This document shows positions 12,664-24,585 of a stretch of DNA of 64,000 bases, in pieces. How positions within the stretch are numbered: the first letter of the stretch is position 1; every line of letters begins with the position of its first letter. The notes under the pieces are model-generated. The model did not search any database and was not told the origin of the DNA. It was given only the letters and a program-made list of their open reading frames with translations. The stretch covers positions 2,480,001 to 2,544,000 of the forward strand of contig CASHTG010000016.1 of assembly GCA_949357655.1 (NCBI GenBank). Reading direction: 5' to 3'. Origin of the DNA: Parascedosporium putredinis. Taxonomy: Eukaryota; Ascomycota; Sordariomycetes; Microascales; Microascaceae. The translations under genes and the position numbers were made by a program.

Positions 12664-14543
12664 ATGGCGCTCTCTCTCCTAGCCCTCGCCATTTCCGGGC
12701 TCACGCTCGCCCTGCGCATCCTCGTCCTCGTCCCACTATCCCTCCTCTCGCTCTTGCTCGCGTGCGGCCTCTACAGGCTCTACTTGCACCCGCTCGCGCG
12801 CGTCCCGGGCCCGCGGCTAGCGGTTCTGTCTAATTTCTGGCAGGCGTACTATGCCCGCAACGGGCGCATGCGCGAGCTGGGAAAATCCCTGCACCGCCGG
12901 TATGGGCCTGTAGTCCGGGTCGGGCCGAACGAGGTGTGGTTCGATTCGGCGGAGGGGTTTAAAAGATTTACAGTAGGGGTCCCTCGTCTCTCTTTCCTGC
13001 CACCTGGGAATGGTGAGACCTGTTTCGGGTCGCTAGTGAGCTGAGTGGAGAGACATCGCTGACGAGTGATGATGTAGGTCCCGGGAGCGACTTTGAGAAA
13101 TCAGATTTTTACTGTAAGACTTTCCGCTCATCTTCATAGTAAAGAACATCGTAGGACAGATAGCGCAAGGTGGAGATTTGTATGGTGTCCATCTAGCTGG
13201 TCTTTGATCCTCACACTCCGTCTCATGTAGTGGCAACTGCCTTGACCAGGCCCCAGGTGAACTGGAAGCTGGAACCAAGCTTCCCAGATAGCCTCGACTT
13301 CTTATCCGAGCGCGACCTAAAGCGCTATCGCACGCAAAGACGCCTCGTAGGCCCCATCTACCACATTTCCAACCTGAAGCGCTTCGAAGCAGCCGTCGAC
13401 GAAGTCCTCGGCAAGAGCATCGCGCAGCTCAATACCCTCAAGGGATCCCCGGTCGATCTCAAGGAGTGGATGCACATCATCACCGTCGAGTGTCTCGGCG
13501 CCGTGGTCCTATCGTGGTCCCCCGGCCTGCTGAAGCAAAAGTCTGACGGGGGCTCCGGTCCGCATAGCTACCTCGGATGGAGGAAGAAGAGCGTCTTCGG
13601 CCTCTTCCCGCTGATCGTGTGTCTCGAGTGCGTATGGAAGTCGGCGGGGCGATTCTTTGCTGTGAGCTGGGATATCACGTATCAAGCACCCAGGAATTTC
13701 AAACCTTTCTTCACGGTATGTAAACTAACCGGATGAAGCAAGCGTTTTCCCGCTATTCAACAGAAAGTCCTAATTCAAGACTTTTTCTAATACTAAACGA
13801 ATAGGGTGTTCATCGGCAAACGAAAAACGGCTGGCCCGGATTGCCAACGGTGAATCGGCCAAAACCCACCAAGATCTTCTGGCAGACCTCATCGGCCTTC
13901 ACGAGTCCAGGCCCGAGTTCAACCAGGAATACCTTAAGAGAATGACGGTGACCAACTTTGGCGCGGGCCACGAGACAATGACGTCTACCCTCACCTCCGT
14001 CATGTCCATGGTCTGCTCCCGCCCCGATGTTCTCGGCCACGTCGTTGATGAGATTGAACAGACTTCCGACGCAGCTCGATACGAAGGATTCAAAGCCAGC
14101 TTGAGCTATACGCAAGCATGCATCAAGGAGGCCCAGCGGCTGTTCCCCGTCATCGGCATGTCCCTGCCACGCCAGACACCTGCCGCGGGGTTCCGTGCTC
14201 ACGGATACTATTTCCCCCAGGCACCACGGTGGGCTGTAACCCCATCTCCCTGCACCGGAACGAATCCATCTTTGGCCCCGACGCGGATGATTTCCGCCCG
14301 GACCGCTGGCTCGAGAGGGACAACATCCGCGAGATGGACAAGTTTAACCTGACCTGGGGCGGTGGTTCCCGAACGTGTCCCGGACGGCAGCTCGCAGAGC
14401 TGGTGGTGCCCAAGATTATCGTTTCGCTGCTCAAGGAGTTTAACGTCGAGGTCGATGTTCCTCCTGAGGAAACGATGCCGGTATACTTTATGGCGATGAT
14501 GAGTGGGGTCAAAGCTCGATTCCTCACCAAAGATGCTGGTTGA
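12664..14543 (+). CDS. Cytochrome P450 monooxygenase (fungal, membrane-anchored)
   Basis: A haem-thiolate monooxygenase, probably in the ER membrane; substrate not predictable. Four exons fit: 12664-12972, 13078-13113, 13231-13715 and 13805-14543. An N-terminal hydrophobic helix (about residues 1-38) is followed by the proline hinge HPLARVPGPRL. Later elements are the I-helix region FGAGHETM, the K-helix ExxR (KEAQRLFP), the PERF-like FRPDRW and the haem loop WGGGSRTCPGRQ with the Cys ligand; the usual Phe opening this loop is Trp. The frame breaks near 14220 at a C run (YYFPP then GTTVG). Exon phases also require one missing base each in exons 1 and 3; in exon 1 the T run near 12967 is the likely place (KRFY.PGSDFEKSDFY). 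Repaired length is about 523 residues, normal for the family. The neighbouring genes do not form an obvious biosynthetic cluster. Confidence 0.88.
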
Positions 14544-15566
14544 TGCCCTTTGATGGGGTAGGGCTTTTACTATTTCTTCCCCTCCTATCAAGTCCAAATC
14601 TTCAAGCCGCACACTGGGGTAGAATTCGACACCTTGTGTCTCTCCCAATAAACCTAGAGCTCTTGGTGATGAGAGGATACGGCCATCGCTACGGGAGACG
14701 GCATCCCTGTAGGCCGTAACGCGCAGGAAGCCATTGACTCGCTGATATGAGCGCCAGTATAGTCTAATGGTTGATACAGGCGAGCCGTCAAGGAATGTGC
14801 TTCAGAAAAAGTGCTGGCTTTTCCTATTACCCTGTCCTGGCCGATAGACCACCGCGTGGGGCCTTCCTGGGGAGTGAGTTTCGTCGACGAATCATACATG
14901 TTTGGTGAACTAGTCCTTAGTAGCTGTAAGAAAGAAGTCATGTGTCAAATGAAACTGGAGAAACGAGAAGACGTAAATGAGATTTCTTGGCCTTTTCACA
15001 TGCCTGGTAATGGGCAAGAATAGAGAACTTAGGGAGTAAGGCGTCATGTTGAAAAGTAGAAGAAAAATACACCGTTTAACAGAGACGAGTCTGTAAACAG
15101 AATCGCGAACCATGCCAAGCAAGCAAGCCAATTTGGTCTTTCGAAGCAAGAGGTCAAGTGGGAGGTCAACCTGGAGGATGGTTGGAGGTTGGCCTTCCAC
15201 ATGGATTACTGGATGCAATCGGTTGGGGGCGAGGCGCGTCGAATTGCTTCATCCAATAACAAGGCTCCGTCTGCCTGTTGGTTTGGGATGCTATCACATA
15301 TTGTGGCGCCGTGGACTAAATTGGGCCGCTCTGCATCGGGTCGGGACTGCTGTGCAACGTAGTAACGAGACGAGATATCCCAACTGAGTCGATACCGGGG
15401 GTTAATACGGTATACCACTTAAACGAGATTCGTTACGCTAGTCATGCTTGTTTCCGGTTCGGGTCCGCGCGGAGAGGGGTATAAGAAGAGCCGTCATGCT
15501 GTTTCTTACGGGGCACATCAAGTAGGCGATCTAGCTATACCATACATGTAGTCTTAGTATGCAGCC
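14544..15566. other. Intergenic, no gene seen
   Basis: About 1 kb between the P450 and the BTB gene. It contains a short segment near 14754-14785 resembling the 5' half of a tRNA but lacking a B box (see rejected list). No conserved coding sequence was recognised. Confidence 0.55.
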
Positions 15567-16697
15567 ATGTGGTCTTATTCTACTCCAGCTCCGGACAAGT
15601 GCGACGACGACCAGAAAGAGCTACTCGAGATCCCTCAGCAGGAGCTACTGCAGTCTTTAGCAAGGTATCTCCCGCTTCAGATCCCCCAATCATTGCAACT
15701 TGGTTCAATTTTGGCCTAATGAACCGCGCATTTTAGACTGCACGAGTCTTCCGAGTATTCAGATCTCACCATAGAGGCTGGTGATCGATCGTACCAAGTC
15801 CATCGGAGCATTATCCGCCCACGATGCTCCTTCCCGTTGTTTGAGTCGAAGGACGACGATGGACGAGTTAGAGACACCCCCTTTTCCACTCCGCTTCTCT
15901 TCGGCTGGTTAGGTACCTGTGTCTAACTAACGATCTCTTTTAGGAATGGGTAGACCTAACCGAGGAAGATCCTATCGCGGTTCGACTCATGATCCATTAT
16001 ATGTACCGCCTCGACTATCCTCGTCTGACGCACGCCGAAGTGGAACAAACAAAGGTGGCATTGGCTGAAAAAAGGCAAAGGCAAAGCCAGAGCCGCAAGA
16101 CAATGATCTGGAAGCACCGAGTGGCTCTGAACAGGCTCCCCAAGAGCCGACAGCCGCTATTGATTCGGAGGTACGTGCGGAGGAGGATGTCATTGTCATT
16201 TCTCAGAGGGATACCGATCCGTTGCCGTGCGAAGTGGCATCGGGGGACCGAGAAAATGTGCAAGTCCTCGATGGCACGAGCATGAAGTTGAAGAAGAAGA
16301 AGAAGAAAGTAAGCCGGGTTTATTCTGAGGAAAACCAGAAGGCCCGGGAACCCGACGAAGATCGGGTGGCGAATCTGCTCATCCACGTTCGCATGTACAT
16401 GATTAGTGGCAAGTATGGGATCAAGGGGCTCCAGCACCTCGCCAAGGTGCGCTTCGCTAAAGAGGCCTCTACCTGTGTCGAGCTCCCGGGTTCCTAGAAG
16501 CCGCGGAAATAATCTACAGCAGTATCTATATCCCGGTGCTGCAGAGTGGCTGGGCATTGCAAGACGAGGTGGTACGAGCGATTCGGAAGGCCCCGTCGGT
16601 CCTGGATACAAAGGACATGCAGGGACTGCTGATCAAAACGCCGGAGCTTTCTCTACGACTACTTTTGCAGCAGAACGATTACACCCGAAAGGACTGA
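15567..16697 (+). CDS. BTB/POZ-domain protein
   Basis: BTB domains mediate dimerisation and often link substrates to cullin-3 ligases; the target here is unknown. Exons are 15567-15664, 15737-15866 and 15944-16697. The BTB core is visible as YSDLTIEAGDRSYQVHRSII, then EWVDLTEEDPIAVRLMIHYM and YRLDYPRL. This is the common fungal arrangement in which the domain ends in a short tyrosine-rich helix. A disordered acidic linker follows, then a lysine cluster (MKLKKKKKKV) that could act as a nuclear signal, and a helical C-terminal part (VANLLIHVRMYMISGKYGIK). Two frame changes occur: the A run at 16068-16073 and the C run at 16485-16487, after which FLEAAEIIYSSIY continues to the stop. About 327 residues after repair. 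The donor of intron 2 (GTTAGA) is unusual. Confidence 0.75.
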
Positions 16698-17401
16698 GGC
16701 TTAAGTGACCCAGTTCGAGGGGGATTCGTATATTGATGCGTACATGGAGTGCGGATAGCCATGAACACTTGGGGAGATTTCCTGGGGACTGTACTTTAGG
16801 TCTACAATATTTGGGACACGGAGATGGGTTTGTTGACAGGGCGAAAGTTGCTTCGTTCGGTAAGAAATTGACGAGTGTTGACAATCTTGTGGGCAAAATG
16901 CGTTCAATGTTGCAAGGGTGACATCGACGATGTGACCGTCCTGTGCGCAAACGCGCGTGTTGGGAATATAAGTGAGGCTTGCACCTGTACAACGCATGCA
17001 TGAATCCGTCTTGGATCTATTGGATCAAGGGATGAATGGTATCTGACCAATTTAATGTGCATGTACTGACGCCTGCAACTTGAATCCAGCTCGTTCCGCG
17101 GACCACGACTTGATTCTCGCTTCGGACCGGAGTTAAGCGCAGTCGCGTCGCCGGGCGGCTGGTGCTGACTTGACAAACTATTCAGCTTCTCGCGTGAATG
17201 CCATCGCCCAAATTGTATCAAGACCATCACTGAGAGAGTCGCCGTAAATTTTCCGCACAGATCATCAATTCAATCCTCCATCCCTCTCTCCCCTTATCCC
17301 GGCGCCGATCAAAAATCCTGGCTGTCCTTAAATTCTTTTCTTCTGCTGCCCTCTGCCATTTCCTCACCCTGGCCACATCGCGAAACTTCTCGGCAGCCGC
17401 A
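16698..17401. other. Intergenic, no gene seen
   Basis: About 700 bases between two rightward genes. Short open frames on the minus strand lack domain-like composition. Presumed 3' flank of the BTB gene plus promoter of the YdeI-family gene. Confidence 0.55.
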
Positions 17402-18213
17402 ATGTCCAGACAAACGCGATCATCAGCGAGGATCAAATCCCAATCCCAGCTCGCAAGCTCCACAGCCGGCGCGTCCACGCCCGCGTCAGAACCGGACCCG
17501 ACGGAATCCACATCCACACTCCCCACCACCGCCGCCGTCACGGCTCCCGTCGCCGCCAAATCCAAGTCCAAACCCAAACCCAAGCCCATCACCACCCCTT
17601 CTCTCCCCTCCGACGCCAACCAGTCCCCCACCCCAGACCCCACATCCACCACCCTCCCCATCCTCCCCTTCCCCTCCGCCGCCGCCCTCGAAACCTGGCT
17701 CCAAGCCCACCACGCCACCCAATCCGCCGGCCTCTGGGTCAAGATCGCCAAAAGGCCACCGGCGTCCCCACCGTCACCTACCCCGAGCTCGTCGACCTCG
17801 GCCTCTGCTACGGCTGGATCGACGGCCAGCGCCGCACCCACGACGACGCCTACTTCGTCCAGCGCTTCACCCCGCGCCGCAAGCGCAGCATGTGGTCCCA
17901 GCGCAACGTCGACCGCGTCGCCGCCCTCACCGCCGCCGGCCGCATGCGCGCTCCCGGCCAGGCCGAGATCGACGCCGCCAAGGCCGACGGCCGCTGGGAC
18001 AAGGCGTACCTCGCCTCCAGCGTCATCGAGGTGCCTGCCGACTTCCAGGTCGCCCTGAACGCCGATAAGGAGGCGGCCAAGTTCTTCGCTACCCTCAACA
18101 AGACGAAGCGGTACCCGTTCCTCCACAGGATCACGACGGCGATGAAGCCCGAGACGAGGAAGAAGAGGATCGAGCAGTTTGTGGAGTTGCTGGCGGACCA
18201 TAAAACTCTGTAA
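17402..18213 (+). CDS. YdeI/OmpD-associated-family protein (bacteriocin-protection-like domain)
   Basis: The family is widespread in bacteria and fungi and poorly characterised; bacterial members were linked to peptide and stress resistance. Residues 1-85 are low complexity (Ser, Thr, Pro, Lys), likely disordered. The domain begins at FPSAAALETWLQAHH and GLWVKIAKK and continues with TYPELVDLGLCYGWIDGQ, FVQRFTPRRKRSMWSQRNV and a C-terminal helical part ending AMKPETRKKRIEQFVELL. These are the family hallmarks: the CYGWIDGQ block, the RFTPRR block and the closing TRKKRI segment. One frame change occurs at the A run 17750-17753 (VKIAK then KATGVP). About 270 residues once joined, no intron. A 324-codon open frame on the opposite strand is a shadow of this C-biased gene. 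Confidence 0.82.
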
Positions 18214-21200
18214 TGGTCCCTGTGTAGACCACCCCGGCGGAGTTCGGCGTAGAATTGGGAGTTGCGGACATGATTTTTATCGCCTGCCTTTCGTCCATGT
18301 AGATCTATACATAGGCTTTTAACGAGATATTTATCTCGCCATTGTGACACACTTGCCCCCACGTGAATTCATTGCGCCTCTATAGATGCGGGGTCGAGCC
18401 AAGACGGGGCCATCATATACCTGGTCAGCCTGGTGCTCCTTTGATTTCAAGTACCGAGGTATACAAGTCCCTTGCCGGATTGGGGCTTAAAGTACCATAC
18501 ACAACTTCCTTGGCAGCCTGGTGCTTATAATACATTGAGACATGCATGTCCTTGCATCCCCGGCCACGCCACACTCTGAAATAGTTACCCGAACCAGTGG
18601 TTGATAGGGCTGCTGAGATGAAAAGTGTGTGCTGGCCGCCCCGTCGTTCCTTGACGCATGGTTTGAACTGGCCTACACCGAATAGGCTGCTGTACTCCTT
18701 GTAGCCTTGCACAGGCCTTATTGGCCGTGATCGGAGAACCCCGATGGCTTAGACAGCGGGGTCGTGTTATTTGACCCAGCAACGGCCCGAAGATAGGCCC
18801 TCTACCTTTCAGCTTTCATTCTTCTACTTCCTCCCTATTCTCATGGCTTGCGCGATCTCTATCGGTGCGCTTAAGAGTACACAGATTTAACGAGGATGTT
18901 CAGGAGACCGACAAGATGAGAGGCGCGAGACGCCGGCAGCCTCCAGAACCTGCGAGCAAGGCGAACCAAGAGTCGGTGTGACTAAGCTCGAAGCTGTCTG
19001 AACGGCCACTTGAGACCCAATCTCTAGTACAGTCTAATAAGCTAAGGCGGGAGCACAAGAATGATACTCGGGTGACTGCATACAAATATCATGCAGGCCT
19101 CATTCCAGACCGTCTCGGCCGCGCAAATCGAGAGACTGATAGGCCCGGGCCTCTTTAGGACTTTTACAATTCAACATCTCTTGGGCCACGTCGAGATAGA
19201 CCGTTAGGACGCCGTGTAACCAAACTCTAACTAATATTATGCAGGAGGCCGGAATCATTATCGCGGGACATAGCAAATGTAGTTTGGAATACCGGGCCGT
19301 CTTATCTTAGATATAGTGGTTGTGATGTCTGAATTGCCTGGGATAAGTGTTCATTAAAGGAAGGAATTCACCCATATCTCCTCCAGGACTGTTTCTCATG
19401 GCCTCTTCACGGCCTCTTTAACTAGCTTTCTCATCGTTGGCAAGATCGTCAACTATCGTAGGACCTAGTGGATTGTTATAGATACTAGTTATGATGGGTA
19501 TGTTAGCCTCGTGGATCCAGCGGGAGTCCGGATGGTTATTCGCTTGGAGGACCTAAGAAGGGGTTGAATAAACGGCCGGGGCCTCGTATACGGTGTGTAC
19601 CTTGTTAGCTTAGGTATTGCCAACTCGTTCCAGTTGCGTTGGATATAACCGGGCATCCATTCTCACTATAATCCTATCCTCGTGACATCCATGGATCCAT
19701 GGATCTCTGAGACCTTGAGCCGTGGCAAGGAACCCTCAATAAGTTCGGGTAATCAAAGCTTCTTTGACTTGAGGGTATTCCTTAACCCTACTAAGCTTAG
19801 GTGAAGAGATACGGCATCCGGTATATGAGGCAATGTAGACCGTTGCACATCTAGACAAGTTTATTTAGGTAGATTGGCGGATATAGATTTATTGAAGTTA
19901 CAATGGCCTTCTATAGAGTCTAGACTCTGGCGTTCACAGTGATGCCTGTGAGATGGTGTATGACATCTGCGGCGGCATCGGGGAGAGCGTATAGGTAGGT
20001 GCTAGACATGATACAATTCCTATGATAAAATATATCTCTAACCTCATCTGCCTCTTAAGGTCGCTTGTGAAAGTCGCTCGTATGTGCTTAACGCTACTAT
20101 AGAAGAAGTATCTCGGCAATCTTACTAACTAGTGAATCTAGGGATAATAGATGGTGATTGATCTACTAAGGGTGGTGAGCAGTATCTATCAGTCTTAAGG
20201 ATTCGGCGCGTTCCCATTTCTATGTTCTTTCTCCACCTCTTCGTTTTCTCTAATCTCTTCATTCTTTCCAGACTCCTTGATATATCCATCCTAAGGGGAA
20301 TTGTTGAAGTCATAGGCATCGGTGAGGAGCGTTATTTAGACTAGATATCTATCTATAAATGTTGCCACCACACTTTTTGATACTGTTTAGCTTCTTTGAG
20401 CGCGGTTACATAGCTTCTATAATATTATTAGATGTCCAGGCATTGAAGAATAATACAAAGAGGAGAGAGGGAATATAAGTATAGACTATTATCTACTGAT
20501 AACAAAGTTCACAAAATTTTGTCTACTAGCTACATTAAGAGCTGGTGGAAGCCTATAGGCCGCAAGACCTCACAATGACTAACGAAAGCATAGTTAATAT
20601 GTCGTTTTATTGTCATCGAGTGCACAATATAACTAGTTTATATAGATATATAATGCATCTATGTAACTCAGTCAAGCCCTTTCATAGTGGAGAAGACCCT
20701 ATTAGGCGGAGGATATATAGAACGCCGTTAGTATAAACGGATATACTATTCGCATGAGTGGCTTACTATGAATAATAGCTGGCTAAGGAGTATCAAGTAA
20801 CTTTTTAGCCATCTATATCAAGAAGCAAAGACCTCTTATACATCTGATGTATAGGTGATTTTATCTTATGTATGTTCGCCAGCTGGAGTGGCTGCCTGAT
20901 TCCTTTCACACCTCGTTCCGAGTCTGCCCCTCTTTAGACAAAAAGTGCTATAACTCCATAGGCTACTTTGTAGTGAAAATATCTACCGCGTCTATAAGAG
21001 TACATATCGGGGTCTTTGCCGCTTCTCAAGGAGCGAGTGGCTTATGGCGTGGCTCCGAGCTCAGCACGGCGGTCGAATCGGAAGCGTGGGAGCAGCCCTG
21101 GATAAAAAAGAGAATTAGGAGATGGATTTATACACTATTGTTATTTTCTCGTGGAGTGTAACAATGGTGAACTATCCTTCGAATCGCCCCAAATAAAGCC

Positions 21201-21734
21201 TTGCTTGCGCACCACTGTTCACGGGACACGGGGAAGGTACCTGAGACCGAAGACAAAAAAAAGGAGAAACATATTCTTTGGAGAGGGGAGCTGGTACATA
21301 AGATGCCGGGCTGTGCTCAGATGGTGACGAGTGAGAATAGAGCTGGCGATGCCCGCCTTGTTTTCAAATTGTACTGATGGGTGTTCATTCCGTGGTGCAT
21401 GAGCTTGTACCCTCCCGCTGACACTTCATCAATGTGGCTGGTGTGATTTGGTGCTTTCAGTGCCAACATTAAGCTGCGAGGAATTTGCGAGCCCAGGAAA
21501 GAAGACTTTACATGTGCCTTTGCCATCGAATCAAATAGATTTCCATGCACCTGGCCGCCTCGCTTGAAACCTGGTGTGCCTTAACTAGGCTCGCTGCCAG
21601 TCGATTGAGGAAATTGGCGCCCGATGCTTCCCCTCTCATCGCCCCGCTCCATTTCTTGACTAGACGATCTTCTAAAAGCCCCTAAATTTAAATAACAGTT
21701 CCATTATTGAACAGGAAAAAGACTAAGAAATTAT
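18214..21734. other. AT-rich, gene-poor island, likely decayed repeat
   Basis: From roughly 19150 to 20900 the sequence becomes AT-rich and dense in TA, TAG and CTA steps, in sharp contrast to the GC-rich genes on both sides. Stops are frequent in all frames and no open frame exceeds about 100 codons. Such composition is typical of sequence mutated by RIP in ascomycetes, where C-to-T changes erase repeats. I cannot name the original element; no terminal repeats were recognised by eye. Confidence 0.55.
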
Positions 21735-23144
21735 ATGAACACCAAACGCATCATGAAGCCGAGAAGCCAAGCTGAACAATGCCTATTCTTCGTGGATGAC
21801 TCTAACATCTGGATCTCGGCGCAGAGAGAAGCGGCCCGAGGCGCTTTTACCGGGATGCCGGCCCTTTTAGATACCGACGTGGACCGCAGACTGAGAATAG
21901 ACCTAGGCGAAATGCTTCGTGTCATCCGTAAAGGCCGCTCCCTCGGCCAGTTATTCCTCTACGGCTCGAGCCCGCCGTCGAACGACTCCGTGTGGGGCGC
22001 CGCCCGGGCCCTCAACTTCGACGTCAAGATCTACGACCGCAGCGGCCACACGCCGCGCGGCAAGGAAAAGGAAGTCGACAACTCCATGGCCGCGGACATG
22101 AGCGAGGCCGCCGCCGAGCTCCGCACGGGCGCCCTCTACGACCCAAAGATGAAAAGCTCCTGCAGCGGACCACCTTCATCACCGTGACGGGGGACCGCGA
22201 CATGCGTCCGGCCATCCAGAAAGTGCTCAACGCGGGCATGCGCGTGGAGCTCTGGGCGTGGGAGTCGACCATTTCCAACACGTACTACCAGCTCGCCGCG
22301 TCCGAGGAGCTGCTCAAGATCAGTGACTTGGGCTCCATCGGCAACAGAATCTCCTTTACCAATTTCCGGTCCACGCGCAGCAGCCACCACGTGGATGCCA
22401 GGAAGACGGCGGTCCTTTGCTTTCCCGACGCGTTTGACCCATCCATGGATGCCGAGGAGAGGAGACTTTTATCTGCGAACGGCTCGTGGAGCTCCGGCGC
22501 ATCTTCTTCGTGGGGTGGTCGAACAGCACGCGGGAGATGTACGTCGAGTTCCCGTACGCCATCGACGCCGAGGCGTTTAGCACCATCTTTCTCCGCGTGC
22601 GAGAGATGTTTCGGGGGTATCTGGAAGTGATATCGTGGCCCGAGTATAAGACGCGGAGACAGAATCTGTATAACCCTTCGGAAGCCGCGCTGCAGAATAC
22701 CGGCCGCCTCTACGGACCTGCGGAGCTCCTCAGTCCGACTTTCAGTGACGAGTCATTGGCGGACGAGCCGGAGCAGTCATCCGGAAGCAGCGCCGACGTG
22801 CAGCTCAATGTGCCGCTTCCGTTGGGGGAACGTAACATGTGGACAACGGTTGGAGCCGATCAAACCAAGAAGCATAGACGTGCCACGACGCGCACGCGGC
22901 CCTGCAAGAACGGCATTCGCTGCATCAAGCGGGGGAGTGCGGGTCGAAGCATACAGATAAAGAAAAGAAACTGTTTCAGCAGCACCCCAAAGTCAAGTTC
23001 GAGTATTGGAAGTGCAAGAAGTGCATCAACCCTGAAACTCACGAAGCGACTGGTTGTAGCTTTGCTCATAATGCTGCCGAAGCCTGGTGTCTACGATGCC
23101 GGGTGGCTGGCCATTACACCGAACGCTGCAAATCCGGTGTTTAA
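21735..23144 (+). CDS. NYN-domain (PIN-like) protein with C-terminal CCCH and CCHC zinc fingers
   Basis: NYN domains are PIN-fold putative or proven endoribonucleases. The N-terminal domain shows LFFVDDSNIWISAQ (acidic pocket with the D-x-N pattern), then QLFLYGSSPP, KEKEVDNSMAADM and FITVTGDRDMRPAIQKVL; these are the spaced Asp residues expected for a metal-dependent nuclease. A middle domain (RRIFFVGWSNSTREMYVEF) may be RNA-binding, by inference only. The C-terminus, read across a G-run frame change at 22931-22935, gives CKNGIRCIKRGECGSKH (C-x5-C-x5-C-x3-H), a Cys/His group ending CSFAH, and a CCHC knuckle CLRCRVAGHYTERC (C-x2-C-x4-H-x4-C). Other frame changes are at the A run 22145-22147 and the T run 22467-22470. 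About 470 residues, no intron. Likely an RNA-targeting protein; cellular role unknown. Confidence 0.75.
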
Positions 23145-24585
23145 ATAGTCTTAATGGTGCCCTTGTAAAAGAAAAAAGAACACGAAGGGCAACATGAAAG
23201 CAAGATGGGTGTGAAGGCTTTTTATTTTATATTTTATTTATAATCTTTTACTTTTTTCTTCTTTTTTCTTTTTGTTCATTTATTTTTATTTCCTTTCTTT
23301 TGTTGGTTCAAACGTTTGAAATTTTTACGACATGGATCGACTGAGCAAGCGAGCGCCACCTCCGAGCTGTCACCATGTCGTATTCCGTTGCGGCTTCAGG
23401 TCTAAGTCAGATGGACTTCATAAGGCCTCAAGTGCTCTTTGTGCCGCGTCAATCCTTATGGTATGAATAGGGTAAAGGACAATACGTATAAGTGGAACCC
23501 GTCAAAGGGAGAATGCAAGCCGGATGAGATGGGTTATTTTGGTTTACGTTTGGACAATATACGGCCTACTGATAGTGAATTTTACGCATCTTCTTTTATA
23601 AAACAGCATCTCTTTCTAGCGTCAGAGATCCACCCACAGTCCCTTGCACAATAGTCTTCTCACCACCATCGGCTAACCGGCCTACAGCCGGCATCTCCCC
23701 AGCCCAGCCGTCGCCTGAGTTCTAGAGTGGGCCATGAGCGCGTCTGGAACTTCAGATAGACATTTCAAAGCTTCACTAGCACGTTCGCGATCTAAAATCT
23801 CGGTCTTGAGGCAGATGCCGACCAGGCTAAGACTCCGAGACTAAGTATCTTTGAACCAAGCATCGTGAAGAACAATGAACTGAAGAAAAGGAAAGGAAAA
23901 AGACACAGGTCGGATTCTGAGATTGTATTAAAAGATTGGAGAAGGTAGAGTGCAAGTGGTCGGGATGCTTCGTCGAGATAACACGGGCCAACGTACCTCA
24001 GTATAGTATCTATGTGTCCGAAACGCCGCGAGCCGGGGTGGCCCACACACGACGTTGGTTTTATTCAAGGTCCGCTTACCGACGCGGTGGCATTCGATGA
24101 ATTTTATTCCGAGACCTGCGGGCTAGAATACACAATATGAGTCCCAAAAATCTGATTTCAACTAAATCTCTGGGTACAGAATTCCACGCGGCAAAACCGC
24201 TGGGCGAGAATAGCGGAGATGTCATTTCGCGAGGCTCGCCAGTTATACGCATCGGGTAGTTGGGGTGACACGAGATGCAGATGAGCTCAAATGATACTCT
24301 CCTGATGGATCTCGCCTTACTTTTGCTGCATCACGAAGCTGGGCGGGTTTCTATTTCTTGTTGCACCATTCCCATGTTGTGCCACCCACCCAGTCATTGT
24401 GATGTCACGTAACGGTGCAACCAAGGGGGATGATATGATAACGCTTGGGTTGATCTACATCTCTCGATTTCGAAGTGGCGCTCTCTCCATTATTTTCCGG
24501 GACACTCTCATGAGGTAATAAACAATAGCGACCAAAACCAAAGTAAAAGGAGCACATAATCACCCTGCACACTTTAGAACTCACC
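23145..24585. other. Intergenic, no gene supported
   Basis: A very T-rich tract (about 23218-23300) follows the NYN gene, probably its 3' flank. Small open frames (for example 71 codons at 23439-23654) lack recognisable features. The last few hundred bases should hold the promoter of the PRISE-type gene. Confidence 0.55.

Noticed and set aside
14754..14790. Segment resembling the 5' half of a tRNA (A box TAGTCTAATGG with GCCAGTA before it)
   Set aside because: No B box (GGTTCGANTCC-like), anticodon stem or acceptor pairing was found in the following 60 bases, so it is at most a tRNA fragment or chance.
17227..18201. 324-codon open frame on the minus strand
   Set aside because: It is antisense to the YdeI-family gene, whose C-ending codon bias removes stops on the opposite strand; its composition is Val/Gly/Ala/Asp-biased and shows no domain.
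23791..23862. Short minus-strand frame with a signal-peptide-like start (MLGSKILSLGVLAWSASA)
   Set aside because: Only 23 codons with no donor site or plausible second exon nearby; could be a chance hydrophobic frame.
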